Shown here: positions 29,093 through 39,987 of the stretch, piece after piece
Position numbering within the stretch: the stretch's first letter is position 1
Layout of the letters: every line of letters begins with the position of its first letter
Assembly: GCF_000002515.2 (NCBI RefSeq)
Contig: NC_006041.1
Span: forward strand, 248,001-312,000
Direction of reading: 5' to 3'
DNA from: Kluyveromyces lactis
Lineage: Eukaryota; Ascomycota; Saccharomycetes; Saccharomycetales; Saccharomycetaceae
DNA length: 64,000 nucleotides
Made by a program: the position numbers and the translations under genes
Notes under the pieces: model-generated
What the model was told of the DNA's origin: nothing
Databases searched by the model: none
What the model saw: the letters and a program-made list of their open reading frames with translations, nothing else

Positions 29093-30937
29093 ATGTCCAT
29101 TCCTAGTGATGCGAAACAGCTTTATGCTGAATTCCTTCAGCAAGAGGTAAACCAGAGTACATCAGCTCATCAAGAAAAGTTAGTGATGGTCTTGAACAGA
29201 GCATTGTTTGCCTTAAAGAATTATCCCGACCCTATATATCATCCTAAAGATCTCCTTAAAGTTAAAGGTATTGGACAGACTACTATGAATAAATTATCGA
29301 AGCGCCTAAAAACGTATTGCGAAGAGAATGGATATTCTTTCCCTGAGGAGTCAAGCTCAACGGATAACACACAGTCCACTCAGAATGACAGCAACCCCAG
29401 TAATACCCAGAAAACAAGAGTACGAACCTTAGAGCCAGAGGAAAATGAAAGCCAGGGTACTAGGAAACGTCGCAAGAAAAAATACATTCCCCGGAATAGA
29501 AGCGGCGGTTATGGCATTTTGCTAGGCCTATTAGAATTGGGATGTGATAAGGATGGGACGGCTTGCACACGTAGACAACTTATAGCTGTTGCATCAAAAT
29601 ATTGTGATCAGAGTTACGAGAAAAATCCGTCCACCAAAGAGTTTTATAGCGCCTGGAGCGCCATCAAATCATTGAAAACTAATGATTTAGTAATAGAACA
29701 AGGAAGGCCATCTCAATTCAGCCTAACGGAAGCAGGCACTATATTAGCAGATAGTTTGAAGACAGCCAACAATATTGAGTTTGATGTGTCAAGTGTATAC
29801 GAGAGGCGACTTAACAGGGGCAACACTCAGAATTCTTTTACAAATGATGAACATGATCATACGGTGAACTTTAGCGGACTTATGAATCACGCAAATATGT
29901 CTATCAACGAAAGTGCTAATTCTTCAAGATTGTTTCTTGATGCAACGGCAAACTCCAGCAGAATTGAGCAGAATGAAGAACCTGAGGTTTCGGCAGAAAT
30001 TTCAACACCTATACCAAAGCAAAAGGTATCAAAAGGTCGTTGGAAAGGCGTAAAATACGAGCTCTGGAAACCAGACAGTTACGACATAATTTTACATATT
30101 GATCATCGTGAAGTGAGATCGAAAGAAGATAGAGGGTTTTTTGCGAGGAAGCTGTTGCAACGGGGGATAGAAACTGAATCCTCGAGTCTCACGGTGGGCG
30201 ACATGATATGGCTTGCAAAGCATAAACAATCAGGGCAACAGTGCGCGTTAGATTTCATTGTGGAACGTAAACGATTAGATGATTTGGTTATTAGTATAAG
30301 AGACAACAGGTTTTCGGAGCAGAAGAACAGGCTACAGAAGACAGGATGCAAGCACATATTTTACCTCGTGGAAGAGACTACTGGTTATAATGTCAGTGAC
30401 AGTGCTGATATGATGAAAACGAGTATTTGGACTACAGTAATTTATAATGATTTCCATATTAAACGAACCAGGAATGCTGACACAACCGTGCAATGGCTCA
30501 CTGATATGTCGTTAATCATCAAAGAGCTTTATTCAAGAAAGTCTCTTGTTGTAATAAACCATGATCATATCACTAATCAGAGCATATACTTAACCTCATT
30601 GAAGATGTTCCGAACAGAGTTCGAAAGAAATAAAGAAATTGAATGTTGTCATAACTATGAATCAATGCAATCAGCCATGGTAAAAACAAACCTTATGACG
30701 GTAAAGGAACTTTATCTTCGCGCTCTTATGTCAGTTAAAGGTATCTCACTGGAAAAAGCACTAATGATTCAATCCAGATATCCAACGTTCAAAACTCTAC
30801 TAAAAGCTTATAGAAGATGTGCAGCAGAAGCAGATGCAAAAACATTGATACAAAATGAACTCAAAGATGCACCAGGTAACAGGAAGATAGGAAAATCACT
30901 GTCACATACTTTATGGGAAACTTTTGGTAAACTGTGA
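29093..30937 (+). CDS. MUS81: Structure-specific endonuclease catalytic subunit Mus81
   Basis: A 614-residue member of the XPF/Mus81 family (S. cerevisiae Mus81 is 632). The nuclease signature ERKRLDDL begins at E391 within DFIVERKRLDDLVISIRDNRF, and the acidic IDHREVRSKEDRG precedes it. Helix-hairpin-helix segments lie near the N-terminus (LLKVKGIGQTTMNKL, about residues 52-66) and C-terminus (LMSVKGISLEKALMIQ). With Mms4 it cleaves branched DNA at stalled forks and recombination intermediates. The start ATG is at 29093. It follows EFT as YDR386W follows YDR385W. Confidence 0.96.
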   Translation: MSIPSDAKQLYAEFLQQEVNQSTSAHQEKLVMVLNRALFALKNYPDPIYHPKDLLKVKGIGQTTMNKLSKRLKTYCEENGYSFPEESSSTDNTQSTQNDSNPSNTQKTRVRTLEPEENESQGTRKRRKKKYIPRNRSGGYGILLGLLELGCDKDGTACTRRQLIAVASKYCDQSYEKNPSTKEFYSAWSAIKSLKTNDLVIEQGRPSQFSLTEAGTILADSLKTANNIEFDVSSVYERRLNRGNTQNSFTNDEHDHTVNFSGLMNHANMSINESANSSRLFLDATANSSRIEQNEEPEVSAEISTPIPKQKVSKGRWKGVKYELWKPDSYDIILHIDHREVRSKEDRGFFARKLLQRGIETESSSLTVGDMIWLAKHKQSGQQCALDFIVERKRLDDLVISIRDNRFSEQKNRLQKTGCKHIFYLVEETTGYNVSDSADMMKTSIWTTVIYNDFHIKRTRNADTTVQWLTDMSLIIKELYSRKSLVVINHDHITNQSIYLTSLKMFRTEFERNKEIECCHNYESMQSAMVKTNLMTVKELYLRALMSVKGISLEKALMIQSRYPTFKTLLKAYRRCAAEADAKTLIQNELKDAPGNRKIGKSLSHTLWETFGKL

Positions 30938-30964
30938 ACTACAAAAATAATACAATCTCATTAT

Positions 30965-32587
30965 TTAATGATAATTTCTATAAATGAAGTGGACATCCAC
31001 GCCATTTTCGAACACTTGACCTATTTCTTCAAGTGATAAACCTTTCACCTCCGGGTACCAAATATAAACGAACAGCCAATTGAATATAGTAAATAAGGCA
31101 AAGAGTAGCATCGTATTTTCGTTTCCAATCCTATCTGTGATAGTTAAATAAGTCAAAGACAACACAGAGTTAGTCAACCAATTAGTACAGGAAATCATAG
31201 ATCCGCCCACAGCTCTTCGGTTCAGGGGTAAAAATTCGACACTGCTCCACGGTACTACTCCCATACCAGTAGCGTAAGCACCAACATAAACAATCACAGA
31301 TACAACCAATAGCGCTAGGTTATTCAATTCGAAACCAACAGAACATAATAACAAACCTACTGTCATAATCCATATAGTCATGAGTAGCAAGGTTCTTTTT
31401 CCCATCGTGTCAATCAACTTCATTGCTAGTAAGGTGAAAGAAAAATTTGTAAACGCAACGATGATTGCCGGAACTAAAGGATTGGTAAATCCTACTTGCT
31501 CGAAAATCGTTGCGGAATAATACATGAATGCGTTGAAGCCACTTGTCTGTTGAAAAAACATTAACACACAGCCAATGATTAAGGCTCGTTTACTTTTTCC
31601 CTCCCATCTATGTCTTTTTTTACCTAGTTGCTCATTGTAGTACGTAGCACCCAAAGAAGATCTTCCAGTTCTTGTTGATGCAACGCTTCTTCTTTTGTTC
31701 ACAGGGAAAAGCAATGGATCGGTCTCATCATTATGGTATCTTAGTTTATTCAAATCACTAGTCAATTTTCTTAACTTATGCCGTATTTCAGGAACCGTCG
31801 CAGCAGGGTACACCTTATGCAGTGCCAATTCTGCCTCCACCAGTCTTGATTTAGATAATAACCATCTGGGAGATTCTGGAATAAAATCTAATGTCAACAG
31901 AAATACAATTGCTGGGATGGATCCTAGGGCGAAGAGATATCGCCAGGCTGCAGTTGATTGAGGGTGGTCATTGTCAATCATGAAATATGCAATGACATAC
32001 GCCGCAAATTGCCCGCCAGTGATACTTATAGAGTTTAACGTAAGCATGGTGCCTCTTATCTTTGCCGGTGAAATTTCCGTTAAATATATTGGAATGCATT
32101 GAGCTGCGATGCCAACGGCTATACCAACGACCAGCCTACCGGTGACTAACATCTCGAAAGTGTAAGAAACTGCCATTAGCATCGATGAGGCAGCAAAAAT
32201 GATGCAACAAACCGTTAACGTGTGTTTCCTACCGCATCTGTCAGCCAAGGGGAATGCTATTATCGATCCTATGAATGAACCAGCACATGTTATAGAAGTG
32301 ATTATTTCCTTTTGCCAAATTTCCAAACTATGAAAGTTTAAATCCTTTGGATTCATTGCTATTAAAACCCCAGAAATTACACCAGTATCGTAACCGAAAA
32401 GCATCCCACCAATTGTCGAACTAACAAACATAATACCCGTCCTCCATGTGAATGGGTATGGTCGTTGTTCAATATCATTTGCAGTGGTGGTGGTCATCTG
32501 AGAGAAAGTGGAGTACAAATCCGAATACACATCTTCGACACTGCTATCTCGCTGCGGTGAGGAAGATCGTACAATATCGTCCACCAT
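30965..32587 (-). CDS. Putative sugar-porter transporter, YDR387C type
   Basis: A 540-residue major facilitator of the sugar-porter family, with twelve expected helices. Signatures seen are GYDTGVISGVL in the first helix region, DRCGRKHT in loop 2-3, PESPRWLL before the central loop and a QQTSGFNAFMYY stretch. The central loop carries basic and Ser-rich sequence (NKRRSVASTRTGRSSLG). It is closer to the inositol/myo-inositol branch than to hexose carriers. The position between MUS81 and RVS167 matches YDR387C (555 residues). The substrate is unknown. It is divergent from RVS167. Confidence 0.9.
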   Translation of the reverse strand: MVDDIVRSSSPQRDSSVEDVYSDLYSTFSQMTTTTANDIEQRPYPFTWRTGIMFVSSTIGGMLFGYDTGVISGVLIAMNPKDLNFHSLEIWQKEIITSITCAGSFIGSIIAFPLADRCGRKHTLTVCCIIFAASSMLMAVSYTFEMLVTGRLVVGIAVGIAAQCIPIYLTEISPAKIRGTMLTLNSISITGGQFAAYVIAYFMIDNDHPQSTAAWRYLFALGSIPAIVFLLTLDFIPESPRWLLSKSRLVEAELALHKVYPAATVPEIRHKLRKLTSDLNKLRYHNDETDPLLFPVNKRRSVASTRTGRSSLGATYYNEQLGKKRHRWEGKSKRALIIGCVLMFFQQTSGFNAFMYYSATIFEQVGFTNPLVPAIIVAFTNFSFTLLAMKLIDTMGKRTLLLMTIWIMTVGLLLCSVGFELNNLALLVVSVIVYVGAYATGMGVVPWSSVEFLPLNRRAVGGSMISCTNWLTNSVLSLTYLTITDRIGNENTMLLFALFTIFNWLFVYIWYPEVKGLSLEEIGQVFENGVDVHFIYRNYH

Positions 32588-33542
32588 AATACGGTACCAG
32601 GTTAAGAGAATATATGCTGGATTTTGCTGTCCAACGGATTGTAAGAACGCCGCTCTATGAACAGATCGGTGGGATATTACAGCAAGTGTTTAAAGTTTGT
32701 AAATCTTTGTTCGAGCCTTGGAGTCAGAAAATGGTTTAAATCCCATTCGGTAATTTAAAGTGTCATTTACTATATTAAGACATTAAAATGAAAAGAGGAC
32801 AAACAACATCTCCAATGACAGTAACTTCTCGAAACTACTTGTAATATCCATAACGAAACAACCGTTATGTAAAAATATACCTAACTTATATCCTACCAAG
32901 AATCTTGCTGCACTTTATGTACCTTGCTCCACAACTATTCTCAACCGAAGGGTACATTGACTATTAGCCTAGAGTCAGCAGGCCTAAAAAAAAACAAGGT
33001 CAAGCTTGCAGCATATTTGAGTGATACGCACTCAAATTACAACCAATAGGAGAACCAATGGGCGTTAATAACAGTATAGACCATCCCCTTAACTTTTCAC
33101 AAGCCTACTGCTCAAATGCATTGGGCCAATTTCCGATGAACTAAGCCAAGCCTTTTTCCTTTCTGTACGCTTTTGCCGATGCACAATACAATTTCAAAAA
33201 AATTCAAACTTTGGACAATTTCAATTTCATCACTTTGGAAGGGCATGTAAAAGGGGCAAACTTGAAAGGCAACTGAAGCGGTATATATATCTAATCAGCG
33301 TGTCAACGAGTTGTCTGTTAGAGCAAATCTGAACTTAAATTAATCTTTCGAAGGACAAACAAGCGTCTTTGTCGAGGGAAAGAAAGTTAATTTATTATAA
33401 GGGCAAAGAGAGAGAGCACTCAAATAAAAAACACGAAGAACGTGAATTTAAACAGATAAAAAGCGTTAAGTTTTGAAGTTTAGAGCGTATACAGCGAATA
33501 AGAAAGCAAATAACAATCAATATATTTTCCCCCTAGAGAGTC
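32588..33542. promoter_or_regulatory. YDR387C-RVS167 divergent intergenic region
   Basis: 955 bases. An AGGGG at 33252-33256 and a TATA run at 33282-33290, about 255 bases before RVS167, are the only elements I would name. The last 200 bases are A-rich leader sequence. Confidence 0.4.
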
Positions 33543-34829
33543 ATGTCGTTCAAAGGTTTTACAAAAGCTGTCGCCAGAGCACCCCAGTCTTTTAGGCAAA
33601 AACTGAACATGGGTCAGCAGACTGTTGATCCTGTTTATGAGGATGCTGATCGTCGTTTCAAGGAATTGGAATCGGAAACGAAGAAGTTGAGCGATGAGTC
33701 AAAGAGATATTTCAATGCCGTGAACGGTATGCTAGAGCATCAAATTGGATTTTCTAAGGCAATGTCGGAAATTTTCAAGCCAATTAGTGGTAAGATGTCC
33801 GATCCCAATGCCGCTGTGCCAGAAGACAATCCAGAAGGTATTGAAGCGAGTGAGCAGTACAGTGCAATTGTTTCTGAGTTGCAAGCTACTTTAAAGCCTG
33901 ATCTAACTCTGATTGACGAGAAAATTGTTAAACCAGCACAAGAGCTTTTGAACATTATTAATTACATTAGAAAGATGTCCACCAAGAGAAACCATAAAAA
34001 GCTAGATTTGGATAGGAGCTTGAACACGTACAACAAATATGAACAAAAACAGAATCCAACGCCAAAGGATGAGGAGAAAAAATATAAAGCCGAGGCTCAA
34101 GTCGCCGTAATGCAACAAGAATACGACTACTACAACGATATGTTGAAAACTGAATTACCTATACTTTTCCAATTGGAATCAGAGTTCGTGAAACCATTAT
34201 TTGTTTCATTCTACTACATGCAATTGAATATCTTCTACACCTTATACAACAGGTTCCAAGACATGAAGATCCCATACTTTGACCTGGATACTGACATCTT
34301 GGAGGCATTCCAAGCTAAAAGAGGCAACATTGAAGAGCAAACAGATGCACTAACCATTACTCATTTCAAGCTGGGATACTCGAAGGCCAAACTAGATTTA
34401 ACCAGAAGAAGATATGGTGCTACTGACGACTCAAGTCCTGGAAGTCCAATGAGCCCACCCGCATACGGCCAAACATACGGTCAGCCTGAACAGCCACAAC
34501 AGATGGGCTATGACTCAAAACTACAACAGCCGCAACAGCAACAACAGTATCCAATCGGAGGTGTTGCAGGTGCCGCTGGTATCGCAGGATACAATTCGGT
34601 GCCCACCACTGCGACCCAGGCATCATACACTCCTCCCACTAGTGCAGGAGTGGAGACATGTACCGCTTTATACGATTACACGGCCCAAGCCGAAGGTGAT
34701 TTGACGTTCCCTGCTGGTGCCATAATCCAAGTCGTGGATCGTTCCGATGCAGCAGGATGGTGGGTCGGTGTCTACAATGGCGTCCAAGGTGTATTCCCTG
34801 GGAACTACGTCGAACTATCGAAACAATAA
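33543..34829 (+). CDS. RVS167: Amphiphysin-like endocytic protein Rvs167
   Basis: A 428-residue BAR-SH3 protein (S. cerevisiae 482). The BAR domain covers roughly residues 1-240 (starting [20 protein letters not shown]). A Gly/Pro/Gln/Tyr-rich linker follows (about 295-365, with QPQQQQQYP). The SH3 domain is at 370-428, with [15 protein letters not shown] and the GWWVG and FPGNYVEL signatures. With Rvs161 it tubulates and cuts endocytic membranes at actin patches. The linker is shorter than in S. cerevisiae. It precedes SAC7 as YDR388W precedes YDR389W. Confidence 0.96.
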   Translation: MSFKGFTKAVARAPQSFRQKLNMGQQTVDPVYEDADRRFKELESETKKLSDESKRYFNAVNGMLEHQIGFSKAMSEIFKPISGKMSDPNAAVPEDNPEGIEASEQYSAIVSELQATLKPDLTLIDEKIVKPAQELLNIINYIRKMSTKRNHKKLDLDRSLNTYNKYEQKQNPTPKDEEKKYKAEAQVAVMQQEYDYYNDMLKTELPILFQLESEFVKPLFVSFYYMQLNIFYTLYNRFQDMKIPYFDLDTDILEAFQAKRGNIEEQTDALTITHFKLGYSKAKLDLTRRRYGATDDSSPGSPMSPPAYGQTYGQPEQPQQMGYDSKLQQPQQQQQYPIGGVAGAAGIAGYNSVPTTATQASYTPPTSAGVETCTALYDYTAQAEGDLTFPAGAIIQVVDRSDAAGWWVGVYNGVQGVFPGNYVELSKQ

Positions 34830-36153
34830 TGAAAACAAAAGAAAACTAATCTCTTGGTCACTTTCCATTCCCTTTCTGCTGTGTATAGACTGAACTTGAA
34901 AAAAATAATAAAGCAAAAGAAAAGCTCTCCTAGCCTGTAGTTACTATATACTCTAACCTTGTTTAATTCAAGAATGCCCCATAGCTTTTAAAGGATACAG
35001 AATGCACATCACTATCGACGGAATTGACGATATTTGGTCACCTGGCAATAGTCAGACATTGCTTCATGGAGACGAAAGGGGTTCGTCAGAACCCCTGTCT
35101 ACATGCCCCTATATTTCTACACATCACCAGTAGCAGAGCCAGCCACTAAAATCACACTGGTTTCCAAGCACACAGCAGGTAAGATGGAAAAGAATTCCAT
35201 GAGAAAGTACACTAAGCCTTACTGCAGGAACAGAAAGAGATACGTCTCTATATATACTTAAAACCAGCTATGTATTTCAATGCAACAATTAGCTCCCACC
35301 ATCACAACTGCTCCCACTGCAGTGCACACAACCAGAGCCTGAAAGCCCCCTCCCTTCAAAATACTTTGGATATCACTATCCCACTTCCTCCTTGCACGTC
35401 TCTTTCTAGAAGCCCTCTCGATCCTTTTTCAGTTTTTGGCTCATTTTTCATTGATGAACTTTATTTAGTTTCAAACATAATAAAGATAGCCAATCTTAGG
35501 AAACGCGAGAATGAAACGGAAAGTTTTAGGACAAGAAAAGCAGAAGTAAGTATTAAAGATAAGAGAAAGAGCCTGGCAAAACATAGCCGAGACCGTATTT
35601 TAGCCAAGTTATTATCTCAGTACTAGTGCTCTTTATCTAGTATTGTAGCTCCAGGGTTCTAATTTTCTGATTTTTATATTTCCTTGGAATCCCATTTTTT
35701 TTTTCTTCTTTATTTTCCAGTACTGGTTCTCTTTCTGATTTTCGAACGTTTTTAAAGGGCCAAATAACAGAAACTGAGGAACTGATATATTGAGAAAGAA
35801 GGACTAGTAAAGCACATCACCAAGAGATATAAACTGGCTGCATTATCATATTCAGAGACTAAAGTGTGAGAAGGAACCAAATAGAGACGCATAGAGAGAG
35901 TGATAGTAACGTAACTGCGCTGACTGGAGCTTTTATATTTAGGTTACCAAAAAAAGAAAAAAAATTAATAATAGCAGTTGCGAACAGAGGAGCAAAGTCG
36001 GTTTAAAGTGTAAGGATCCAATATCTTTTACCATTGGTACCGGCATTCAAGTTTACATTGTTCACAGGTGTCAGACGTATTTTGAATATTGGAAACGAAC
36101 CGTAAATTGGCACATCAGGGATTTACTGTTACACGCGTCAAACAGGGCTTCCT
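34830..36153. promoter_or_regulatory. Long region upstream of SAC7
   Basis: 1.3 kb between RVS167 and SAC7. A TATA run (TATATATA) is at about 35249-35256. A 118-codon open frame at 35270-35626 is noted separately. The final 400 bases are purine-rich. Sequence is otherwise unremarkable; the length suggests a long SAC7 leader or complex promoter. Confidence 0.4.
35270..35626 (+). CDS. Doubtful 118-residue open frame
   Basis: The frame opens with an ATG 14 bases after a TATA run and has no recognised family. The first half is rich in Ser, His and Pro and the second half is basic (KRENETESFRTRKAEVSIKD). It could be a species-specific gene, but I think a chance frame in the SAC7 upstream region is more likely. 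Confidence 0.2.
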   Translation: MYFNATISSHHHNCSHCSAHNQSLKAPSLQNTLDITIPLPPCTSLSRSPLDPFSVFGSFFIDELYLVSNIIKIANLRKRENETESFRTRKAEVSIKDKRKSLAKHSRDRILAKLLSQY

Positions 36154-37815
36154 ATGTCGAGTTTGGGTAATCCTAGTGCGGCAGATGGCTTTAGCCATTC
36201 GCAATCACCATCTAAGAATCAGTTAACGAACTGGTGGAGGCAGTTCAGAAATAATCCGAAATCCGTGTCTTCAGAGACGTTAAGCGAAAATAGAAGGAAA
36301 GGTAATGGATCTTCTGTTTCGCGAACGAACGGGCATGGCAGCATTCCTGCCTTCAGGGACCCAAGCGATGAAGATTTTAAAGAGTATAGAGACGCATTTT
36401 TGAACCAACGACATGGGTTCTCGGGTCAAGTCTTCAACGTTCCTTTGTCCCAATCTTTATCAGTAGCAAGTGCTGAAGTTATAGTGCAAACTGAACTATC
36501 AAGTTTTGGTAGGATTCCCATAGTTGTTGCTAAATGTGGTGCATATTTGAAACAGCAAGGTTTGGAAACTTCGGGTATATTCCGTATCGCTGGTAACACC
36601 AAGAGAATCAAAGAATTACAGTACATTTTTTCCACTCCACCTAACTACGGGGCTAAATTCAGCAATTGGGACGAGTTCACAGTTCACGATGTTGCTTCGT
36701 TACTAAGAAGATTCTTAAACCATTTACAAGAACCGTTGATACCGTTAGCGCTGTATGATTCTTTTAGAAAACCGTTAATTGATAGACCAAGGATAATACA
36801 GCACTTAAAGAAAGCATCAAATGATGGATCATCACAACAGAGTGACGAAGCAGATGATCCAGAACCGAGAGAAGTGGAAGATTACGATGTGCAAGAAGGT
36901 GCAGAGATTAATTCTGCTGCTAAAGAACTGAAAAGACAGAAAAGACAAAGGTCAAAGAAAAGGTTGGCTAAGGATATTAAAAATGCTATCAAGGATTACG
37001 ATCAGCTGTTTGAGCTGTTGCCAGACGATCCTCGTCAACTATTTATCTATCTCCTTGATTTACTCAGTTTGTTTGCTCAACAGTCGGACAAGAATCTAAT
37101 GACAAGTGCCAACTTGGCAGCTATCTTTCAACCCTCTATGATATCTCATCCTGATCATGATATGGATCCCAGGGAATACGAAATTTCCAGGTTAGTGGTG
37201 GAATTTCTTTTATGTTACTCTTATAAAATTCTTCCACATCTCTTGAAATTAAAGAAAAGGAAACCACAATCCATCACAATAATTTCTGATAAAGAGAAAC
37301 CGTCTCCTTCGCCGGACTGCGATGAAGATGTAGAACCTAGTAAAGAGAATGTGGATTCTACCATTGTCGTTCCAGTGACTCCAGTAGATACTACTAAATT
37401 CAATGAGTCTGACATCGGTGTTCTAACCCCACCTGATCCACATTACCTGGAGGTTCCAAAGACAAGGCCGTATTCCAAATCATTAAGCAGTGCCAATGCA
37501 CCTTCTGATATGATAGCATCAAGGCGCCATTCCAAAATACCCTTTTTAAACAAGCTATTTGTTAGTGATACAGAAGATGAGTATGATAGTAGTTCAAGAC
37601 CATCTTCGCCTATGCTGCGCAAGACGGGCAGCACAAATAGTGCAAAAATGTTACAACTGCCTTCAATAGTGGGCATAAGTAAAGATGATTTCCCAACCTC
37701 AAAGACAGACAGCGACTTCGAAGATGGCCAAGAGGAACGTCAACCAAGATCCAAAAAACGAGAATCTTGGTTGCAAAGACTAAAAAGTCATTCAAGATCA
37801 TCTATTCGAGAATAA
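36154..37815 (+). CDS. SAC7: Rho1 GTPase-activating protein Sac7/Bag7
   Basis: A 553-residue RhoGAP. The GAP domain spans roughly residues 95-365, with the arginine finger R144 in GIFRIAGNTKR and the NLAAIFQPSM stretch. A highly charged insertion (EADDPEPREVEDYDVQEG and KRQKRQRSKKRLAK, about residues 235-275) sits inside the domain. Sac7 and Bag7 turn off Rho1 in cell-wall and actin signalling. S. cerevisiae has both SAC7 (654 residues, YDR389W) and BAG7 (409, YOR134W); this single gene sits in the position ancestral to both and is intermediate in length. The tail is Ser/Pro-rich with many SP sites. Confidence 0.94.
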   Translation: MSSLGNPSAADGFSHSQSPSKNQLTNWWRQFRNNPKSVSSETLSENRRKGNGSSVSRTNGHGSIPAFRDPSDEDFKEYRDAFLNQRHGFSGQVFNVPLSQSLSVASAEVIVQTELSSFGRIPIVVAKCGAYLKQQGLETSGIFRIAGNTKRIKELQYIFSTPPNYGAKFSNWDEFTVHDVASLLRRFLNHLQEPLIPLALYDSFRKPLIDRPRIIQHLKKASNDGSSQQSDEADDPEPREVEDYDVQEGAEINSAAKELKRQKRQRSKKRLAKDIKNAIKDYDQLFELLPDDPRQLFIYLLDLLSLFAQQSDKNLMTSANLAAIFQPSMISHPDHDMDPREYEISRLVVEFLLCYSYKILPHLLKLKKRKPQSITIISDKEKPSPSPDCDEDVEPSKENVDSTIVVPVTPVDTTKFNESDIGVLTPPDPHYLEVPKTRPYSKSLSSANAPSDMIASRRHSKIPFLNKLFVSDTEDEYDSSSRPSSPMLRKTGSTNSAKMLQLPSIVGISKDDFPTSKTDSDFEDGQEERQPRSKKRESWLQRLKSHSRSSIRE

Positions 37816-38112
37816 CCTGATATACCGTAATGTTTGTCACACAATATTTCAACTTTGGCAAATGGGCATATAACTGTTTTCTCATCTATGATAATGGTTG
37901 AATTCTTCTTTATTTTTCAGTTTTGGTTTTCTGGCAGTTGTAATCATTGTTTGTACTTTCCTCATCATATTTGCCATATGTTACTACGTAATAAAACTCC
38001 AAAAAATGTTGTACTATTATAATTACAGTTCTTTAATGTGCGTTTATATATATATATATATCCATCACTGTAAAACAGATATCTATAGATATGGAAGACT
38101 AGCGATGCTCAA

Positions 38113-39987
38113 TTAATCGAGCAGGATAAGATCATCTTCATCAGATTGTGATGCATTCAACTTGGGTGTCTTTGTTGGTGGAGATGGAATACTATTTGAA
38201 AGATGCCTCTTCAAATTATTCCTTTCATCCTCGGCAGGCTCATCATCTACTATCAGGGTTTCGATGGCTTGAATATGGTCTTCAGTTCTATCTTGGTCTG
38301 CATCGACAGCTGTTTGTTCATCCTCTGCATTCTCATAAGGGGAATGATAAGTGTATGTATCTCTTGGTAGATTTGGTAACTGAAGGTCTTCCCCGCTATT
38401 TTCTGGTACAAATTCCAAGTAGAACTCAATTGACTGCCTTAATTGAGCACCATCTTCCATTTCCTCGTCTTTATAAAGAAGAAAAGTACCAGTTCTGAAG
38501 TTGAATCTTGAAAGCTTCCGGCATTCTAAATCATCAAAATCAAAATCGTACAATAAGCTGTTAGTATTAGTATCGAGAACGGAGTATTCACCAGTGAACT
38601 CATATTTTGAAATGATTTTCTGATTAAGATCGTACAAAGACATGTGCTCAACAATTGCCTTTGGTATTTTCAGTACGGCTCTTTGAATGTTAGAAGATAC
38701 TGAACAATGAGGATTCTTGGGTGCGAGAGTTGGATTCGATAGATACCTATTTGTGGTGATATTACTTGCCCTTGCCGTAAATGCCATTGGAATTTCTAAA
38801 GGATTATTTGATACGTTACTCAACAAGTTTAGAACACGTAAAGAAACCAATGAAGAAAGACCGGCGATGATCGCGTTTGTAGTGGCAATGGCAGGAATAA
38901 TGTTACCAGCCATTTGTTTAATATCAAAGACAGATTTAGGTGCAATGTGGAAGATGTAAGATCTGATATTCGCGGCACAAGCTACAAACAATAAGGTATC
39001 GTCATCATCCTTATCGAATTCTATGAATGGTTCCTGCCTTAATCTCAACATCAATGTCTTCGTAACTTCGATAAACTTATCTACATTTTCTTGCAATGTC
39101 CATACCTGAGCTAGATCTGTTGGGATATTATCAGATGGTAGTAAAGCACCTAAAGGTGTTGGTTTCACTCTCGTTTTCCAAAGATTTTCAATCTTTAGAA
39201 GTTTATTGATATCATCGACGAACAATTTCTTTAAAATATCTGTGATTTTCGTCTCATCGCCGGACTTGACTAACTGCTGGAGAGCATGTAATTCGTTAGT
39301 CTCCTCTTTGATGCGGGCGATTTCTTCTTTATCATCAGTACCTAAATCTTGATCATTTACGGTCTCTTCTGAGGATTCTGCAAAAAGTTGGCCAAATAGG
39401 AAATTCTTGGCCCAAACCACACAGTGGATTGGCTGTGATGGCGTGGATCTAATGGTACAGACCGGGAACGTAGTTGGTGTCTCCTTAGTGGTGCAATCAA
39501 AGCATTCAGTGACACTTGGGAAGATTGGCTGTATGTATCCATCGAATCCCGAAGTCCCAGATTCGATCAAAGGTTTATTAGTGAACTGACACATCTTATT
39601 GACGTATCTTCTTGCCGCTAGATTGTCCAATGCATTGTATATAATCGAAAACTGATCAAACCACGAAAGTGGGAACTTTTCTGTATCCATGATATTATTC
39701 TGATATGAAACTAGTTTAGAGTTGCTGAACCTTTGAACTGCTTTCATTGCAGTATTACTTTTAGGTTGTTTAATATCTCTCTTCCTAAATAAAAACTGTC
39801 TGTTCAAATTCGATAAATCAATAGTGTCCAAATCAACGATATGGATTTCACCTATTTCCAACAAAATCAAATCCTTCAAAAGCTCACAGCCAATTCCACC
39901 TGCGCCAACAAGTAACACCTTCATATCGCGCAGCTTTTCAAAGCTTTCTTTACCTATGCATTTTACCAAATTCGTCTCTCTTGCCAT
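38113..39987 (-). CDS. UBA2: SUMO-activating enzyme subunit Uba2
   Basis: A 624-residue E1 subunit (S. cerevisiae 636). The nucleotide-binding loop is VGAGGIGCELLKD (residues 27-39). The catalytic cysteine is C177 in FPVCTIRSTP, and zinc-type Cys pairs flank it (CFDC). The C-terminus has a basic nuclear signal (KRHLSNSIPSPPTKTPKL) and an acidic end. With Aos1 it activates SUMO (Smt3) and passes it to Ubc9 in the nucleus. The start ATG is at 39987. It is divergent from IDH2 and in the YDR390C position. Confidence 0.97.
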   Translation of the reverse strand: MARETNLVKCIGKESFEKLRDMKVLLVGAGGIGCELLKDLILLEIGEIHIVDLDTIDLSNLNRQFLFRKRDIKQPKSNTAMKAVQRFSNSKLVSYQNNIMDTEKFPLSWFDQFSIIYNALDNLAARRYVNKMCQFTNKPLIESGTSGFDGYIQPIFPSVTECFDCTTKETPTTFPVCTIRSTPSQPIHCVVWAKNFLFGQLFAESSEETVNDQDLGTDDKEEIARIKEETNELHALQQLVKSGDETKITDILKKLFVDDINKLLKIENLWKTRVKPTPLGALLPSDNIPTDLAQVWTLQENVDKFIEVTKTLMLRLRQEPFIEFDKDDDDTLLFVACAANIRSYIFHIAPKSVFDIKQMAGNIIPAIATTNAIIAGLSSLVSLRVLNLLSNVSNNPLEIPMAFTARASNITTNRYLSNPTLAPKNPHCSVSSNIQRAVLKIPKAIVEHMSLYDLNQKIISKYEFTGEYSVLDTNTNSLLYDFDFDDLECRKLSRFNFRTGTFLLYKDEEMEDGAQLRQSIEFYLEFVPENSGEDLQLPNLPRDTYTYHSPYENAEDEQTAVDADQDRTEDHIQAIETLIVDDEPAEDERNNLKRHLSNSIPSPPTKTPKLNASQSDEDDLILLD

